DNA of 64,000 nt from Paracoccus sp. MBLB3053 (GTDB lineage Bacteria > Pseudomonadota > Alphaproteobacteria > Rhodobacterales > Rhodobacteraceae). The DNA lies in the NCBI RefSeq assembly GCF_031822435.1, contig NZ_JAVQLW010000001.1:1495501-1559500 (forward strand), read 5' to 3'. The notes beneath the pieces are model-generated. The model was given only the letters and a program-made list of their open reading frames with translations, was not told the DNA's origin and ran no database searches. Below, one piece after another: positions 9,203 through 20,370 of this stretch. Position 1 is the first letter of the stretch, and each line of letters begins with the position of its first letter. Both the position numbers and the translations under genes were made by a program.

Positions 9203-10735
9203 TTATCGCAGTTCCGGACCGGATTGCAGGTCTTCCGGCAGCAGTTCTTCCGGGAAGTTCTGGTAGCTGACGGGGCGCAGGAAGCGGCGGATGGAGAGGG
9301 TTCCGACCGAGGTTGCGCCGAAATTGGTCGAGGCCGGGTAAGGTCCGCCATGGACCATGGAATCGACCACCTCGACGCCGGTCGGGAAGCCGTTGACCAG
9401 CACGCGGCCGGCCTTGCGTTCAAGGATCGGGCGCAGCTTCTGGGCATCGGCCAGGTCGCCTTCGTCCATGTGCAGCGTCGCGGTCAGCTGGCCCTCGAAG
9501 CCCTTGGCCAGCGTCACCATCTCGTCGACGGATTTCACGCGGACGATCAGGCCGAGCGGGCCGAAGACCTCTTCACCCAGCGCGTGGTCCTGCAGATAGG
9601 CCTCGGCGGTGGTCTCGTAGAGGTTCGGGTTGGCCTGGCGGTCGGCCGAGTCGGTCGCATAGACCGGGGTGACCGAGTTGCGGGTCTCAAAACGCTCCTT
9701 GCCATCGCGATAGGCTTTCGCGATGCCGTCGGTCAGCATGGTCTGCGGGCCGACTTTTTCCAGCCCGGCCCTGGCGGCGGCGGTGTAGCGGTCGGCATCC
9801 GGCCCGTCGATCACCACGGAAATGCCCGGATTGGTGCAGAACTGGCCCGCGCCCATGGTCAGCGACCCGGCCCAGCCTGCGCCCAGCTCATCGGCCCGGG
9901 CGGACATGGCCTCGGGCAGCAGGAACATCGGGTTGACCGAGCCCAGCTCGCCGAAGAAGGGGATCGGCTCGGGGCGCTGCGCGCAAAGGTCGAACAGCGC
10001 GCGGCCACCGGCAAGGCTGCCGGTGAAGCCCACGGCCTTGATGCGCGGATGCTGGACGAGCGCGGTGCCGACATCGCGGCGGCCGCCCTGGATCAGGCTG
10101 AAGACGCCGGGATGGACGCCGCATTTCGCGATCGCGGCGGCGACGGACTCGGCGACGATCTCGCCGGTGCCGGGATGGGCCGAGTGGCCCTTCACGACGA
10201 CCGGGCAGCCTGCGGCCAGCGCGGCGGCGGTGTCGCCGCCAGCGGTCGAGAAGGCCAGCGGGAAGTTCGAGGCGCCGAACACCGCGACCGGGCCGATCGG
10301 ACGCTCGACCAGGCGAATCTCGGGACGCGGTGCCGGCTTGCGATCCGGCAGGGCGGCGTCGAAGCGGCGGTCAAGATATTCGCCCTTGCGGATATGCTCG
10401 GCAAAGAGACGCAGCTGGCCGGTGGTGCGGCCGCGCTCGCCTTGCAGGCGGGCTTCCGGCAGGCCGGTTTCCTGGCTGCCGATCTGGGTGATGGCCTCGG
10501 CGCGGGCCTCGATCTCGTCGGCGATGGCGTCAAGGAAGGCCGCACGCTCTTCGCGCGAGGAATAGCCATAGCTCCAGAACGCATCCTCGGCCGCTTCGCA
10601 GGCCCGGTTCACCAGCTCGACCGTGCCGACGCTGAACGAATGCGCCGGGCCGGTCGCCGGTTCGGACTGGAAGCTCTGCTCGGTCGCGACCCATTCGCCA
10701 GCGATCAGATGTTTGCCATGAGGGGTGAAGGTCAT
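9203..10735 (-). CDS. 2,5-dioxovalerate (alpha-ketoglutaric semialdehyde) dehydrogenase
   Basis: A 510-residue aldehyde dehydrogenase of the type acting on 2-oxoglutarate semialdehyde, the last step of oxidative uronate catabolism, giving 2-oxoglutarate. Catalytic residues are visible: Cys300 in GAGQFCTNPG, Glu263 in FFGELGSVNP, Asn157 in GASNFPL and Lys182 in VVVKGHSAHPG. The N-terminus MTFTPHGKHLIAGEW is typical. The ATG at 10735 overlaps the udh stop (ATGA), which decides the start against a longer frame inside udh. The pairing with Udh and KdgD, which supplies the substrate, makes the assignment strong. Confidence 0.9.
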   Translation of the reverse strand: MTFTPHGKHLIAGEWVATEQSFQSEPATGPAHSFSVGTVELVNRACEAAEDAFWSYGYSSREERAAFLDAIADEIEARAEAITQIGSQETGLPEARLQGERGRTTGQLRLFAEHIRKGEYLDRRFDAALPDRKPAPRPEIRLVERPIGPVAVFGASNFPLAFSTAGGDTAAALAAGCPVVVKGHSAHPGTGEIVAESVAAAIAKCGVHPGVFSLIQGGRRDVGTALVQHPRIKAVGFTGSLAGGRALFDLCAQRPEPIPFFGELGSVNPMFLLPEAMSARADELGAGWAGSLTMGAGQFCTNPGISVVIDGPDADRYTAAARAGLEKVGPQTMLTDGIAKAYRDGKERFETRNSVTPVYATDSADRQANPNLYETTAEAYLQDHALGEEVFGPLGLIVRVKSVDEMVTLAKGFEGQLTATLHMDEGDLADAQKLRPILERKAGRVLVNGFPTGVEVVDSMVHGGPYPASTNFGATSVGTLSIRRFLRPVSYQNFPEELLPEDLQSGPELR

Positions 10736-11538
10736 TGCTCGCCATCCTTGTAGATCGGGAACTGGGTGAAGACGCCGCCCTGGTATTTCATGATCGGGGC
10801 ATCCGCCGGAGGTCGCGGGACAGTCGCTTCGATCTTTGCACGGAAGTCTTCGGCATTGTCCTGCGCCTGCCAGCCCAGCCAGTCGAGGTGCGAATTGTCC
10901 CACCACCCGGCGTCATTGGCCGAAGCCCCCCAGATGATGGTGCAGCCCAGCCCTGGTGCGGCGAAGACAGTGCCGATCAGCGAAAGGAAATCGCCTTGCG
11001 AGAACCAACTGCCCAGCATGCGATGGTTTTCCGGCTCGGGCGTGCAGGAGCCGATGCGGACCAGCGCGGATTCCTGGCCGAACTTCTCGAAATACATCCG
11101 GGCAAGGGCCTCGCCGAAGATTTTCGAGACCCCGTAAAGGCTGTCTGGCCGGAAGGTGCAGTCAGCGGACAGGCGATCGGTCTGATCGTAAAAGCCAACG
11201 GTATGGTTCGAACTGGCAAAGATGATACGCGGCTGGCCATGCGCGCGCGCGGCCTCGTAGAGATTGTAGAGGCCCAGGATATTGGCCTGCAGGATCGGCG
11301 CGAAGGGGGTTTCGACAGAAACACCTCCAAGATGCAGGATGCCGTCGCAACCAGCGACCATGGCATCGACCGCCGCGGCGTCGCCCAGATCGCATTGCAC
11401 GATCTCATCCTCGGGGAGTGCGTCGGGGATCGGCGCGATATCGGCAAGGCGCAGGGTTTCGGCGATGCCGCGCAGATGTGGGGTCAAAGCCCGACCAAGC
11501 CCGCCGGCTGCACCCGTGATCAGAAGTCTTTTCAGCAT
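10732..11538 (-). CDS. udh: Uronate dehydrogenase
   Basis: A 268-residue extended SDR that oxidises D-galacturonate and D-glucuronate to the aldarolactones using NAD+. The Rossmann motif is LITGAAGGLGRAL (residues 6-18), SSNHT is at 109-113, and the catalytic Tyr135-Lys139 lie in YGVSK. Segments such as MVAGCDGILHLGG, NLYEAARAHGQPRI and LVRIGSCTPEPEN closely follow the characterised Agrobacterium enzyme (recalled). It is the first gene of the leftward udh - dehydrogenase - gntR operon, divergent from kduI across a 226-base region that carries a regulatory motif. The start at 11538 avoids a 28-codon extension into that region. Confidence 0.94.
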   Translation of the reverse strand: MLKRLLITGAAGGLGRALTPHLRGIAETLRLADIAPIPDALPEDEIVQCDLGDAAAVDAMVAGCDGILHLGGVSVETPFAPILQANILGLYNLYEAARAHGQPRIIFASSNHTVGFYDQTDRLSADCTFRPDSLYGVSKIFGEALARMYFEKFGQESALVRIGSCTPEPENHRMLGSWFSQGDFLSLIGTVFAAPGLGCTIIWGASANDAGWWDNSHLDWLGWQAQDNAEDFRAKIEATVPRPPADAPIMKYQGGVFTQFPIYKDGEQ

Positions 11539-11689
11539 GACAGCTCTCCGAAGTATTTCGCGATCCATTGGCGGTCGCTGCTGACGGACCGTGGCCGTCT
11601 TGCCGGGGATAATTGCCAGCAAGCTCGGACGCGATCCGTGAAAGCGCCGGATCGACGGACGGATGGCCCAGGGGCATTCCGCCTGCAGA

Positions 11690-11760
11690 CAGATCGTCCT
11701 TGACGCTCAACATATAATACAACAAGTGTCAACATATATGATATTCATTCAAAGGAGGAT
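11690..11760. promoter_or_regulatory. Divergent udh/kduI control region with operator-like repeats
   Basis: This AT-rich patch sits in the 226-base gap between udh and kduI. It contains a 10-base direct repeat TCAACATATA at 11707-11716 and 11729-11738, exactly 22 bases apart (two helical turns). Between them, AATACAACAAGT (11716-11727) resembles the motif found before the other uronate transcription units. AAAGGAGG at 11751-11757 is the kduI ribosome site. It is probably bound by one or both GntR/FCD regulators (inference). No clear -10/-35 pair could be fixed for either direction. Confidence 0.6.
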
Positions 11761-11764
11761 TCGG

Positions 11765-12585
11765 ATGCTCACCGTCGAAACCCGCCAAGCCGTCCACCCC
11801 GAACATGCCAAGGCCATGAACACGGCCGAACTGCGTCGCCATTTCCTGGCCTCGGACATGTTCCGTGAGGGCGAGATCCGCTTGATTTATACCCATTACG
11901 ACCGCTTCGTGATGGGTGGCGCTGTGCCCGCGGGCGCGAGCCTCGTGCTGGACCAGGTTGCCGAAACCAAGACCCCTTCCTTCCTTGATCGTCGCGAGAT
12001 GGGCATTGTCAATGTCGGCGATACCGGGACCGTCGAGGCGGGCGGCGAAAGCTGGACGCTTGAGAGGGGCGACGTCTTGTACCTTGGCATGGGCGCAGGC
12101 GCGGTGACGTTTTCGGGGCAGGGGCGTTTCTACATCACGTCTTGCCCTGCTCATCACGCCTATCCCAGCAAGCTGGTGCGCCTAGCGGATAGCAAGGAGG
12201 TCAAGCTGGGTGCGGCCGAAACCTCGAACAAGCGCACGATCAACCAGTTCATTCACCCGCTGGTCATGGAAAGCTGCCAGTTGATTCTGGGCTATACCAC
12301 GCTTGAAGATGGCTCGGTCTGGAACACGATCCCCAGCCATATTCACGATCGCCGCATGGAGGCCTATCTGTATTTCGGCATGGAGCCGCAATCGCGCGTG
12401 CTGCATCTGATGGGCGAACCGCAGGAAACCCGGCATCTGTTCATCGGCAACGAGCAGGGCGCCATCTCGCCACCCTGGTCGATCCATTCGGGCGCCGGCA
12501 TCGGTTCTTACACGTTCATCTGGGCCATGGCGGGCGACAATGTCGATTATACCGACATGGACTTCATCCAGCCGGAGGATCTGCG

Positions 12586-12589
<4 letters not shown>
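11765..12589 (+). CDS. kduI: 5-dehydro-4-deoxy-D-glucuronate isomerase
   Basis: A 274-residue cupin-fold isomerase that converts 5-keto-4-deoxyuronate (DKI) into 2,5-diketo-3-deoxygluconate in pectin breakdown. The zinc ligands of the family are visible as His192 and His194 in PSHIHDRRMEAYLYF, Glu199 in the same segment, and His241 in WSIHSGAG. The N-terminus MLTVETRQAVHPEHAKAMNT is typical. The strong AAAGGAGG site at 11751 supports the start at 11765. The stop codon overlaps the TTG start of kduD, so the two are coupled. It receives the product of KdgF, encoded in this window at 32821. Confidence 0.95.
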
Positions 12590-14331
<1,742 letters not shown>

Positions 14332-14332
<1 letters not shown>

Positions 14333-15468
14333 TGAAGATCGCCGCCATTCGCACCCATCTGCTGGAACACCGGCTGGAGGTGCCCTTCGAAAGTGCCTCG
14401 ATGCGGTTCGATCGCAGGGCGCATGTTCTGGTCGAGATCGAGTGCGATGACGGCACAGTGGGCTGGGGCGAATGCCTTGGCCCCGCCCGCCCCAACGCTG
14501 CCATTGTGGCTGCCTACGCGCCGTGGCTTATCAGCCAGGACCCGCTGGCGACCGAGCGGCTTTGGGCCACGCTTTACAACGCACTGCGCGATCAGGGGCA
14601 GCGCGGCCTGACCGTCACGGCGCTGTCGGGCATCGACATGGCCCTGTGGGACATCAAGGGCAAGGCGCTTGGTGCATCGGTTTCGACGCTTCTGGGCGGG
14701 CGCTGGCGCGAATCCGTGCGCGCCTATGCCACTGGCAGCTTCAAGCGCGATGGCGTTGACCGGGTCGAGGATAACGCCTCGGAAATGGCGCAGCGCCGCG
14801 CCGAGGGCTTTCATGCCTGCAAGATCAAGATCGGCTTCGATCCGGCCGAGGACCTGCGCGTCATCCGTGCCGTGCGCGAGGCGATCGGCCCGGACATGCG
14901 GCTGATGATCGACGCAAACCACGGCTATACCGTTTCCGAAGCGATCAAGGTCGGTCGCGCCGCTGCCGAATATGACATCGACTGGTTCGAAGAGCCTGTC
15001 GTTCCCGAGCAGCTTTCGGCCTATGCCGAGGTGCGTGCCGGCCAGCCGATCCCGGTGGCCGGGGGCGAGACCTGGCATACCCGCTGGGGAATGTGGCCCG
15101 CGATCCAGTCCCGCGCCGTCGATATCCTGCAGCCGGACATCGCAGGCTGTGGCGGGCTTTCGGAGGCGATGAAGATCGCGGCCCTCGCTTCGCTGCAAGG
15201 CGTGCGGATCGTTCCCCATGTCTGGGGCACCGGGGTCCATATTGCCGCCGCGCTGCAATTTATGGCGGCGCAGGTGCCCGATCCGGTCCGGGTGAACCCG
15301 GTCGAGCCGATCATGGAGTTCGATCGCACCCATAACCCCTTCCGCCAGGCCGTGCTGAACACCCCGATCGAGGCGGTTGATGGGCTCGTCAGCATTCCCG
15401 ACGCGCCGGGCCTTGGTATCGAGGTCAATCGCGATGCGCTGGCCGAATTCAGGATGCCTGACGCATGA
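14332..15468 (+). CDS. gci: D-galactarolactone cycloisomerase
   Basis: A 378-residue enolase-superfamily enzyme that opens galactaro-gamma-lactone (and the glucaro form) to 5-keto-4-deoxyglucarate. Metal ligands are Asp194 (DANHG), Glu220 (WFEEP) and Glu246 (GGETWH). Catalytic Lys166 lies in ACKIKIG and His296 in PHVWGTG, the same numbers reported for Agrobacterium Gci as I recall it. Long stretches such as MRFDRRAHVLVEIECDDGTV match that enzyme nearly word for word. The ATG overlaps the last base of the kdgD stop. It supplies KdgD. Confidence 0.94.
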
Positions 15469-16325
15469 TCGAACGCAAGCTCACCGGGGCCCCGCCGCGC
15501 AATGCCTTCCCGCGGGGCGCCGTCGACACGCAGATGCACATGTATCTGCCGGGCTATCCTGCCTTGCCCGGAGGTCCGGGATTGCCCCAGGACCCGCTGC
15601 CCGATGCCGCAGCCTATCGTCAGGTGATCGATTGGATGGGGATCGACCGGGTCATCATCACCCAGGGCAACGCCCATCAGAAGGACAATGCAAACCTGAT
15701 CGCCTGTCTCGATGAGATGGGTGATTGCGGATTCGGCGTTGCGGTGATCGACGAAACAACCCCGGATACCGAAATCGCACGTCTGTCGGAGAAGGGTATC
15801 GTCGGCGCGCGAATCATGGATCTTCCCGGAGGAGCCGTGAACCTGCGGCATCTCGAGACAATCGATGCCATGGCGCATGCCGCAGGTTGGATGATTGCCG
15901 TCCAGTTCAATGGCTCGGACCTGCTTGAGCATATGCCTCGCCTCATGGCGCTGAAGTCGCGCTGGGTCTTCGATCATCACGGCAAGTTCTTCCGGGGCGC
16001 CACGGCGGATAGTCCCGAAATCGACGCCGTCCTGAAGCTGATCGATCACGGAAATTGCTGGTTCAAGTTCGCGGGCGTTTACGAAAGCAGCCAGGAGGGC
16101 TGGCCCTTTGCCGATATCGAGGGGCTATCGCGTCGTGTCGCCGAACATGCGCCTGAACGCATCGTCTGGGGCACGAATTGGCCGCATAACGGGGTTTCGC
16201 GCTCGGTGGACTATCCCGACGAGGTCGAACTGGCCGAACTGGTGCTGGATTGGTTGCCCGGCGGCGCGAGGGACGGCGTCCTGGTGACCAATCCCCAAGA
16301 ACTTTATGGATTGCCGTCTTTCTGA
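15465..16325 (+). CDS. gli: D-galactarolactone isomerase, amidohydrolase superfamily
   Basis: A 286-residue protein of the COG3618 amidohydrolase group. It corresponds to the Agrobacterium galactaro-delta-lactone isomerase, which turns the 1,5-lactone made by Udh into the 1,4-lactone used by Gci. The first metal motif of the superfamily is reduced to QMHMY instead of HxH. FDHHGKFF and the C-terminal WGTNWPHNG are intact. Its position between gci and the TRAP genes, with a four-base overlap with gci, supports the role. A generic lactonase of the same family is the alternative. Confidence 0.88.
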   Translation: MIERKLTGAPPRNAFPRGAVDTQMHMYLPGYPALPGGPGLPQDPLPDAAAYRQVIDWMGIDRVIITQGNAHQKDNANLIACLDEMGDCGFGVAVIDETTPDTEIARLSEKGIVGARIMDLPGGAVNLRHLETIDAMAHAAGWMIAVQFNGSDLLEHMPRLMALKSRWVFDHHGKFFRGATADSPEIDAVLKLIDHGNCWFKFAGVYESSQEGWPFADIEGLSRRVAEHAPERIVWGTNWPHNGVSRSVDYPDEVELAELVLDWLPGGARDGVLVTNPQELYGLPSF

Positions 16326-16374
16326 GGCGGTAAATTACGCAGGTAACAATAACTCAGATCTGGGAGGACTGAAC

Positions 16375-17361
16375 ATGAACCTGACCCGTACGCTGCTTGT
16401 CTGCGGTACGATCCTTGCCGGTGGCGCCAGCGCCGCCGCTGCGGCGGATTGCGAAGTGACCCTTCGCTCGGCCGATACCCATCCGAACGGCTATCCGACC
16501 GTGGAAGCGGTGCGCTGGATGGGCGAGCAGGTCAAGGAAAAGTCGCAGGGTCGCATCTGCGTCGAGGTGTTCCCCGCCTCGGAACTGGGCGAGGAAAAGG
16601 ATGCCATCGAGCAGACGCAGTTCGGCGTCATCGACATGGTCCGCGCCTCTTTCGGCCCGTTCAACAACCTTGTCCCCGAGACGCAGATCGTTTCGCTGCC
16701 CTACATCTTCCGCTCGGCCGAGCATATGCACCACGTCATGGACGGCCCCATTGGCGAACAGATCGCCCAAGGTTTCGCCCAGCATGATCTGGTGGTCCTT
16801 GGCTATTACGACGGCGGCGCGCGCAGCTTCTACAACAGCAAGCACCCGATCAAATCCGTTGATGACCTCAAGGGCATGAAGTTCCGCGTCATGCAATCTG
16901 ATGTCTTCGTGGACATGATGTCGGCGCTTGGTGCCAATGCCACCCCGATGCCCTATGGCGAGGTCTATTCCTCGATCCAGACCGGCGTGATCGACGGCGC
17001 CGAAAACAACCAACCCTCCTATGACACATCGGGTCATGCCGAGGTGGCCAAGTTTTACACGCTGGACGAGCATCTGATCATGCCGGAAGTGCTGGCCGTC
17101 TCGAAAATCAGCTGGGACAAGCTTTCGCCCGAGGATCAGGCGCTGCTGAAGGAAGTCGGCGCGGCATCCGTTCCGGTCATGCGCGAGCTTTGGAACGCAA
17201 AGGTCGCCGAATCCGAAGCTGCGGTCGAAGAGGGCGGTGCCGAGATCGTCCGCGATATCGACAAGCAGCCCTTCATCGACGCGATGGCCCCGGTCTACGA
17301 GAAATACGTCTCGACCCCCGAGGCCAAGGAGCTGGTCGAAAAGATCCGCGCCACCGAATGA
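16375..17361 (+). CDS. TRAP transporter substrate-binding protein, DctP type
   Basis: A 328-residue periplasmic receptor. The signal peptide covers about residues 1-24 ([19 protein letters not shown]), with cleavage likely before Asp25. The DctP fold follows, including [19 protein letters not shown] and the conserved [15 protein letters not shown] region. Its place behind udh-pathway genes points to D-galacturonate or D-glucuronate as ligand, as known for several DctP proteins with this gene context; this is inference. GGGAGG precedes the start at 16375, and an upstream in-frame ATG at 16306 lies inside gli. A hairpin separates it from dctQ. Confidence 0.9.
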   Translation: MNLTRTLLVCGTILAGGASAAAAADCEVTLRSADTHPNGYPTVEAVRWMGEQVKEKSQGRICVEVFPASELGEEKDAIEQTQFGVIDMVRASFGPFNNLVPETQIVSLPYIFRSAEHMHHVMDGPIGEQIAQGFAQHDLVVLGYYDGGARSFYNSKHPIKSVDDLKGMKFRVMQSDVFVDMMSALGANATPMPYGEVYSSIQTGVIDGAENNQPSYDTSGHAEVAKFYTLDEHLIMPEVLAVSKISWDKLSPEDQALLKEVGAASVPVMRELWNAKVAESEAAVEEGGAEIVRDIDKQPFIDAMAPVYEKYVSTPEAKELVEKIRATE

Positions 17362-17369
17362 GACAATTG

Positions 17370-17395
17370 GGCGGTGCCAGAGCGGCACCGCCTTT
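17370..17395 (+). terminator. Intercistronic hairpin between dctP and dctQ
   Basis: A perfect 9-base stem (GGCGGTGCC / GGCACCGCC) with a 5-base loop spans 17370-17392 and is followed by TTT. It lies between the receptor gene and the membrane-subunit genes. It could act as a leaky terminator or as a 3' mRNA stabiliser that keeps the binding protein more abundant than the membrane subunits. Confidence 0.7.
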
Positions 17396-17415
17396 CTACC
17401 TTCAAGGAGCGCGCG

Positions 17416-17934
17416 ATGCGTGACTTTCTGATTGCGGCAGAGCGGTTGACAAGTCGGCTGGCAACCGCCGCATTGTATCTGGCAGGCGCGGGCCTGGTGC
17501 TGATGACGCTGATCGTTTTCGCGCAGGTCTTCGTGCGCTATGTTCTGAACAACAGCCTGCACTGGGCCGAACCGTCGGCCGTGCTGATCATGGGGTGGTT
17601 CATTTTTCTGGGGGCTGCCGTCGGCATCCGCGAGGGAACCCATCTTTCCTTCGATGTACTTTTGATGGTCATGCCCGCCTGGCTGCAGGGGATCATGCAC
17701 ACGATTTCCGACATCGCGATCGGCGGCTTTGGCATTGGCATGACGCTTTACGGCTGGAGCCTTGCCGCTAAGGCTTCGTCCAATGTCATTCCTGGCCTCG
17801 GCGTCTCGCGGGCCTTCGACTTCGCTCCCATCATCGGCGGCGGCATCCTGCTTGTGCTTTTCGCGCTGGAGCGTGTCCTGCGCCGGCTCGTTGGCTTGCG
17901 CACCCTTCGCTTCGGCGATCTGGTCGAGGAATAA
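17416..17934 (+). CDS. TRAP transporter small membrane subunit, DctQ type
   Basis: A 172-residue inner-membrane protein with four predicted helices, including LYLAGAGLVLMTLIVFAQVF and VLIMGWFIFLGAAVGIREG. The REGTHLSFDVL segment is characteristic of DctQ. It joins the DctM subunit in sodium-dependent uptake of the ligand held by the DctP protein. The start at 17416 (MRDFLIAAERL) is preferred over one 14 codons earlier that would begin inside the hairpin region. The dctM start follows four bases after its stop. Confidence 0.9.
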   Translation: MRDFLIAAERLTSRLATAALYLAGAGLVLMTLIVFAQVFVRYVLNNSLHWAEPSAVLIMGWFIFLGAAVGIREGTHLSFDVLLMVMPAWLQGIMHTISDIAIGGFGIGMTLYGWSLAAKASSNVIPGLGVSRAFDFAPIIGGGILLVLFALERVLRRLVGLRTLRFGDLVEE

Positions 17935-17938
17935 GCGA

Positions 17939-19219
17939 ATGGAACTGTTCATTCTTTTCGGCAGCTTCACGTTTCTTCTGCTGATCGGCACGCCGGTGGC
18001 CTTCTGTCTGGGGATCGCGAGCTTCGCGACCGTTCTCTATCTGGGCCTGCCTCCTGTCGTCGTCTTCCAGCGGCTGAACTCGGGTGTCTCGGTCTATGCG
18101 ATGATGGCGATCCCGTTCTTCATCTACGCAGGCGATCTCATGGTGCGCGGTGATATCGCACGGCGTCTGGTCGCGCTGGCTGGCGGGCTCATCGGGCATT
18201 TGCGGGGTGGCCTAGGGCAGGTGAATATCCTTACATCGGTGATGTTCGGAGGCATTTCTGGCTCGGCCACGGCCGATGCTTCGGCCATTGGCGGGCTGAT
18301 GGTGCCGCAGATGAAAGCGCGGGGCTACAGCGCCGACTATGCCGTGAACATCACGGTGACGAGTGCGATCATCGCGCTGATGATCCCGCCTTCGCACAAC
18401 ATGATCATCTATTCGATCGCGGCGGGCGGGCGATTGTCGATCGCGGATCTGTTCACGGCGGGGATCGTTCCGGGTGCCATTCTGGCGCTGTCGCTGATGG
18501 CCGTGGCGTGGCTGGTCGCGTATCGGCGCGGTTATCCGACCGAGGCATTTCCGGGCTGGGCCATGCTGGGCCAGATGCTTGTGACCGCCTTGCCGGGACT
18601 GATCCTGATCGGCATCATCTTCGGCGGCGTGCGCTCGGGGGTGTTCACGGCTTCGGAAAGCTCGAATATCGCGGTAGTCTATGCCCTGATCATTACGGCA
18701 TTGGTCTATCGCACGCTCAGCTTCCACGAGTTCGTCGAGGCGACGCTTGGCGCGGTCCGCACCACGGCGATGGTGCTGATGGTGATCGGCTCGGCGGCCT
18801 GCTTCGGCTGGCTGCTGGCCTATCTGCGCGTGCCGACCCAGATGGTCGAGTTCCTGCAGCAGGTTTCGAACAATCCGATCGTCATCCTGTTGCTCATCAA
18901 TGTCATGCTGCTGGTGCTGGGCACATTCATGGACATGTCGCCGCTGATCGTGATCACCACGCCGATCTTCTTGCCGGTTGCGCAGGCATTCGGGGTCGAT
19001 CCCATCCATTTCGGCGTGATCATGATCCTGAACCTGGGGATCGGTCTTTGCACGCCACCGGTCGGGTCGGTCCTGTTCGTCGGCTGTGCGGTTGGTCGGA
19101 TCGGGATAGGTCAGGTCATGAAGACGATCTGGCCCTTCTATGCGGCTGCATTCGGCACACTGATGCTGGTGACCTACATCCCGGCTCTGTCGCTCTGGCT
19201 GCCCTCGGTCTTCAAGTGA
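17939..19219 (+). CDS. TRAP transporter large membrane subunit, DctM type
   Basis: A 426-residue polytopic transporter of the usual DctM length with about 12 hydrophobic segments. Family motifs are visible: AIPFFIYAGDLMVRG, MFGGISGSATADASAIG and the late LNLGIGLCTPPVG. It is the translocating subunit driven by the sodium gradient. The start at 17939 (MELFILFGSFTFLLL) follows the dctQ stop closely, and the longer frame from 17762 lies inside dctQ. It is the last gene of the kdgD unit, with a strong terminator directly downstream. Confidence 0.93.
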   Translation: MELFILFGSFTFLLLIGTPVAFCLGIASFATVLYLGLPPVVVFQRLNSGVSVYAMMAIPFFIYAGDLMVRGDIARRLVALAGGLIGHLRGGLGQVNILTSVMFGGISGSATADASAIGGLMVPQMKARGYSADYAVNITVTSAIIALMIPPSHNMIIYSIAAGGRLSIADLFTAGIVPGAILALSLMAVAWLVAYRRGYPTEAFPGWAMLGQMLVTALPGLILIGIIFGGVRSGVFTASESSNIAVVYALIITALVYRTLSFHEFVEATLGAVRTTAMVLMVIGSAACFGWLLAYLRVPTQMVEFLQQVSNNPIVILLLINVMLLVLGTFMDMSPLIVITTPIFLPVAQAFGVDPIHFGVIMILNLGIGLCTPPVGSVLFVGCAVGRIGIGQVMKTIWPFYAAAFGTLMLVTYIPALSLWLPSVFK

Positions 19220-19227
19220 TTGGGATG

Positions 19228-19252
19228 GGCCCGCCGCGAGGCGGGCCTTTTC
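19228..19252 (+). terminator. Rho-independent terminator after dctM
   Basis: GGCCCGCC - GCGA - GGCGGGCC followed by TTTT, at 19228-19251. The stem is perfect (8 bases) with a tetraloop. The T-run overlaps the end of the convergent araC-type gene, whose stop codon is at 19251, so it may serve both directions. Confidence 0.85.
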
Positions 19253-20159
19253 AGTTTCCGGTAAGCTTTTCTTCCTGTTCGCTTTCATCAAGCCGCATGA
19301 ACCCGCCATGGCGGCTTTTCTCGATTCGGCGCATATGCTCGCGGGGCGAAAGGCCTAGCGTTCGCTTGAACATCCGCGAGAAATAATAAGGGTCGGCATA
19401 CCCTACCTCGGTGGCGGTGGCTGACACATTCAGCCCTGATTCCAGATGATGCATGGCGCGCTCCATGCGCTTGTATTCCTGATACTTGCGGGGGGTTCGG
19501 CCGACACGGCGCTGAAACTCGCGCAGGAAATAGTCGCGATTATAGGGGGCTGCCTCGACGGCGCGGGTCGCGCTTTCGGGGTCGATCGGATTGGCCGAGA
19601 TCATGGTTGCCGCCTTCATCACGGCGAGATCAAGCGCGTGCGCCCCTTCGGGCAGATAGGTCGCGCTGTCGCGCCAGCTGATAAAGGCGTCGTCGATGAA
19701 TGAGATCAGCAGCACCATGAACAGATGATGCTGACCCAGTGTCACAGATTCGGGGGGCGCGCTTTGACGGTAATGACGCACCATCGGTTCAAGCAGCGGC
19801 CATCGCGTCAGTCGAAGATGCGGTGTCAGCTCCATCTGGCCGACAAGGTCGTGAAGCCCGTAGATGTTCAGGGTGAAATGCTGCGCGACGCCCCGGTAGG
19901 TGTCGGGCCCTTCATTCCGTCCACGAAAGCGCTGACCGCGACGGATCAGCATGGCGTCGCCCGGCTCCATCACCCGGCTCTCGTTATCGATCAAGTAGAT
20001 GCCCCTGCCTTCCAGGCAGATCACAAGATCGTCCACGGGGTTTGTCTTGTCGATTGCCCAAGTGGTCGAATGTTCCATCCTGATCGCCGCGCGGGTCAAT
20101 GTCAGGCTCAGCGCAGAGGGTGGAATCGAGGCCAGAATACCACCTTCGATTTCGTCCAT
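19251..20159 (-). CDS. AraC-family transcriptional regulator
   Basis: A 302-residue regulator. The N-terminal cupin-like sensor (VICLEGRGIYLIDNESRVME, about residues 45-75, with PGDAMLIRRGQRFRG) is followed by a C-terminal AraC DNA-binding domain at about residues 195-290. The second helix-turn-helix is GYADPYYFSRMFKRTLGLSP. The gene is divergent from the sugar ABC transporter across 211 bases and so is its probable regulator, with oligogalacturonide or a uronate as the likely effector (inference). AAGGAGGGG lies just before the ATG at 20159, which decides the start against a 71-codon extension. Confidence 0.88.
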   Translation of the reverse strand: MDEIEGGILASIPPSALSLTLTRAAIRMEHSTTWAIDKTNPVDDLVICLEGRGIYLIDNESRVMEPGDAMLIRRGQRFRGRNEGPDTYRGVAQHFTLNIYGLHDLVGQMELTPHLRLTRWPLLEPMVRHYRQSAPPESVTLGQHHLFMVLLISFIDDAFISWRDSATYLPEGAHALDLAVMKAATMISANPIDPESATRAVEAAPYNRDYFLREFQRRVGRTPRKYQEYKRMERAMHHLESGLNVSATATEVGYADPYYFSRMFKRTLGLSPREHMRRIEKSRHGGFMRLDESEQEEKLTGN

Positions 20160-20370
20160 CTTTTTCCCCTCCTTTGTCAATTCAGTCTGCCCGCTGTTTG
20201 CGGTTATTTCACCCTTAGACAAGCAGTCGCTTACCGAATTCTGACAGGGAGGGGATCGGAGGCGGTCGGGGCGCGCAGAGCGCCCGATGCGCCATGCCCG
20301 GTCTGGAGGTTTACTTGCACGTTTTCGAAACATGCTCCGGCGTGACGCTGCGCCTTGCGGGGGGCTGCAC
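20160..20370. promoter_or_regulatory. Divergent promoter region, araC-type gene and sugar ABC operon
   Basis: A 211-base non-coding gap between divergent genes. It must carry promoters for both directions. A weak match to the uronate motif (TTAGACAAGC at about 20214-20223) is present. I found no clear AraC-type direct repeats and no convincing -35/-10 pair. Confidence 0.5.

Noticed and set aside
11700..11760. A sigma-70 promoter using TATAAT at 11713-11718
   Set aside because: TTGACG at 11700 is only seven bases from it, and no other -35 fits in either direction. The patch is kept only as a regulatory region.
16354..17991. A 545-residue open frame on the minus strand
   Set aside because: It lies antisense to dctP and dctQ, is rich in Arg, His and Asp, and has no family motif. 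It is a typical GC-rich shadow frame.
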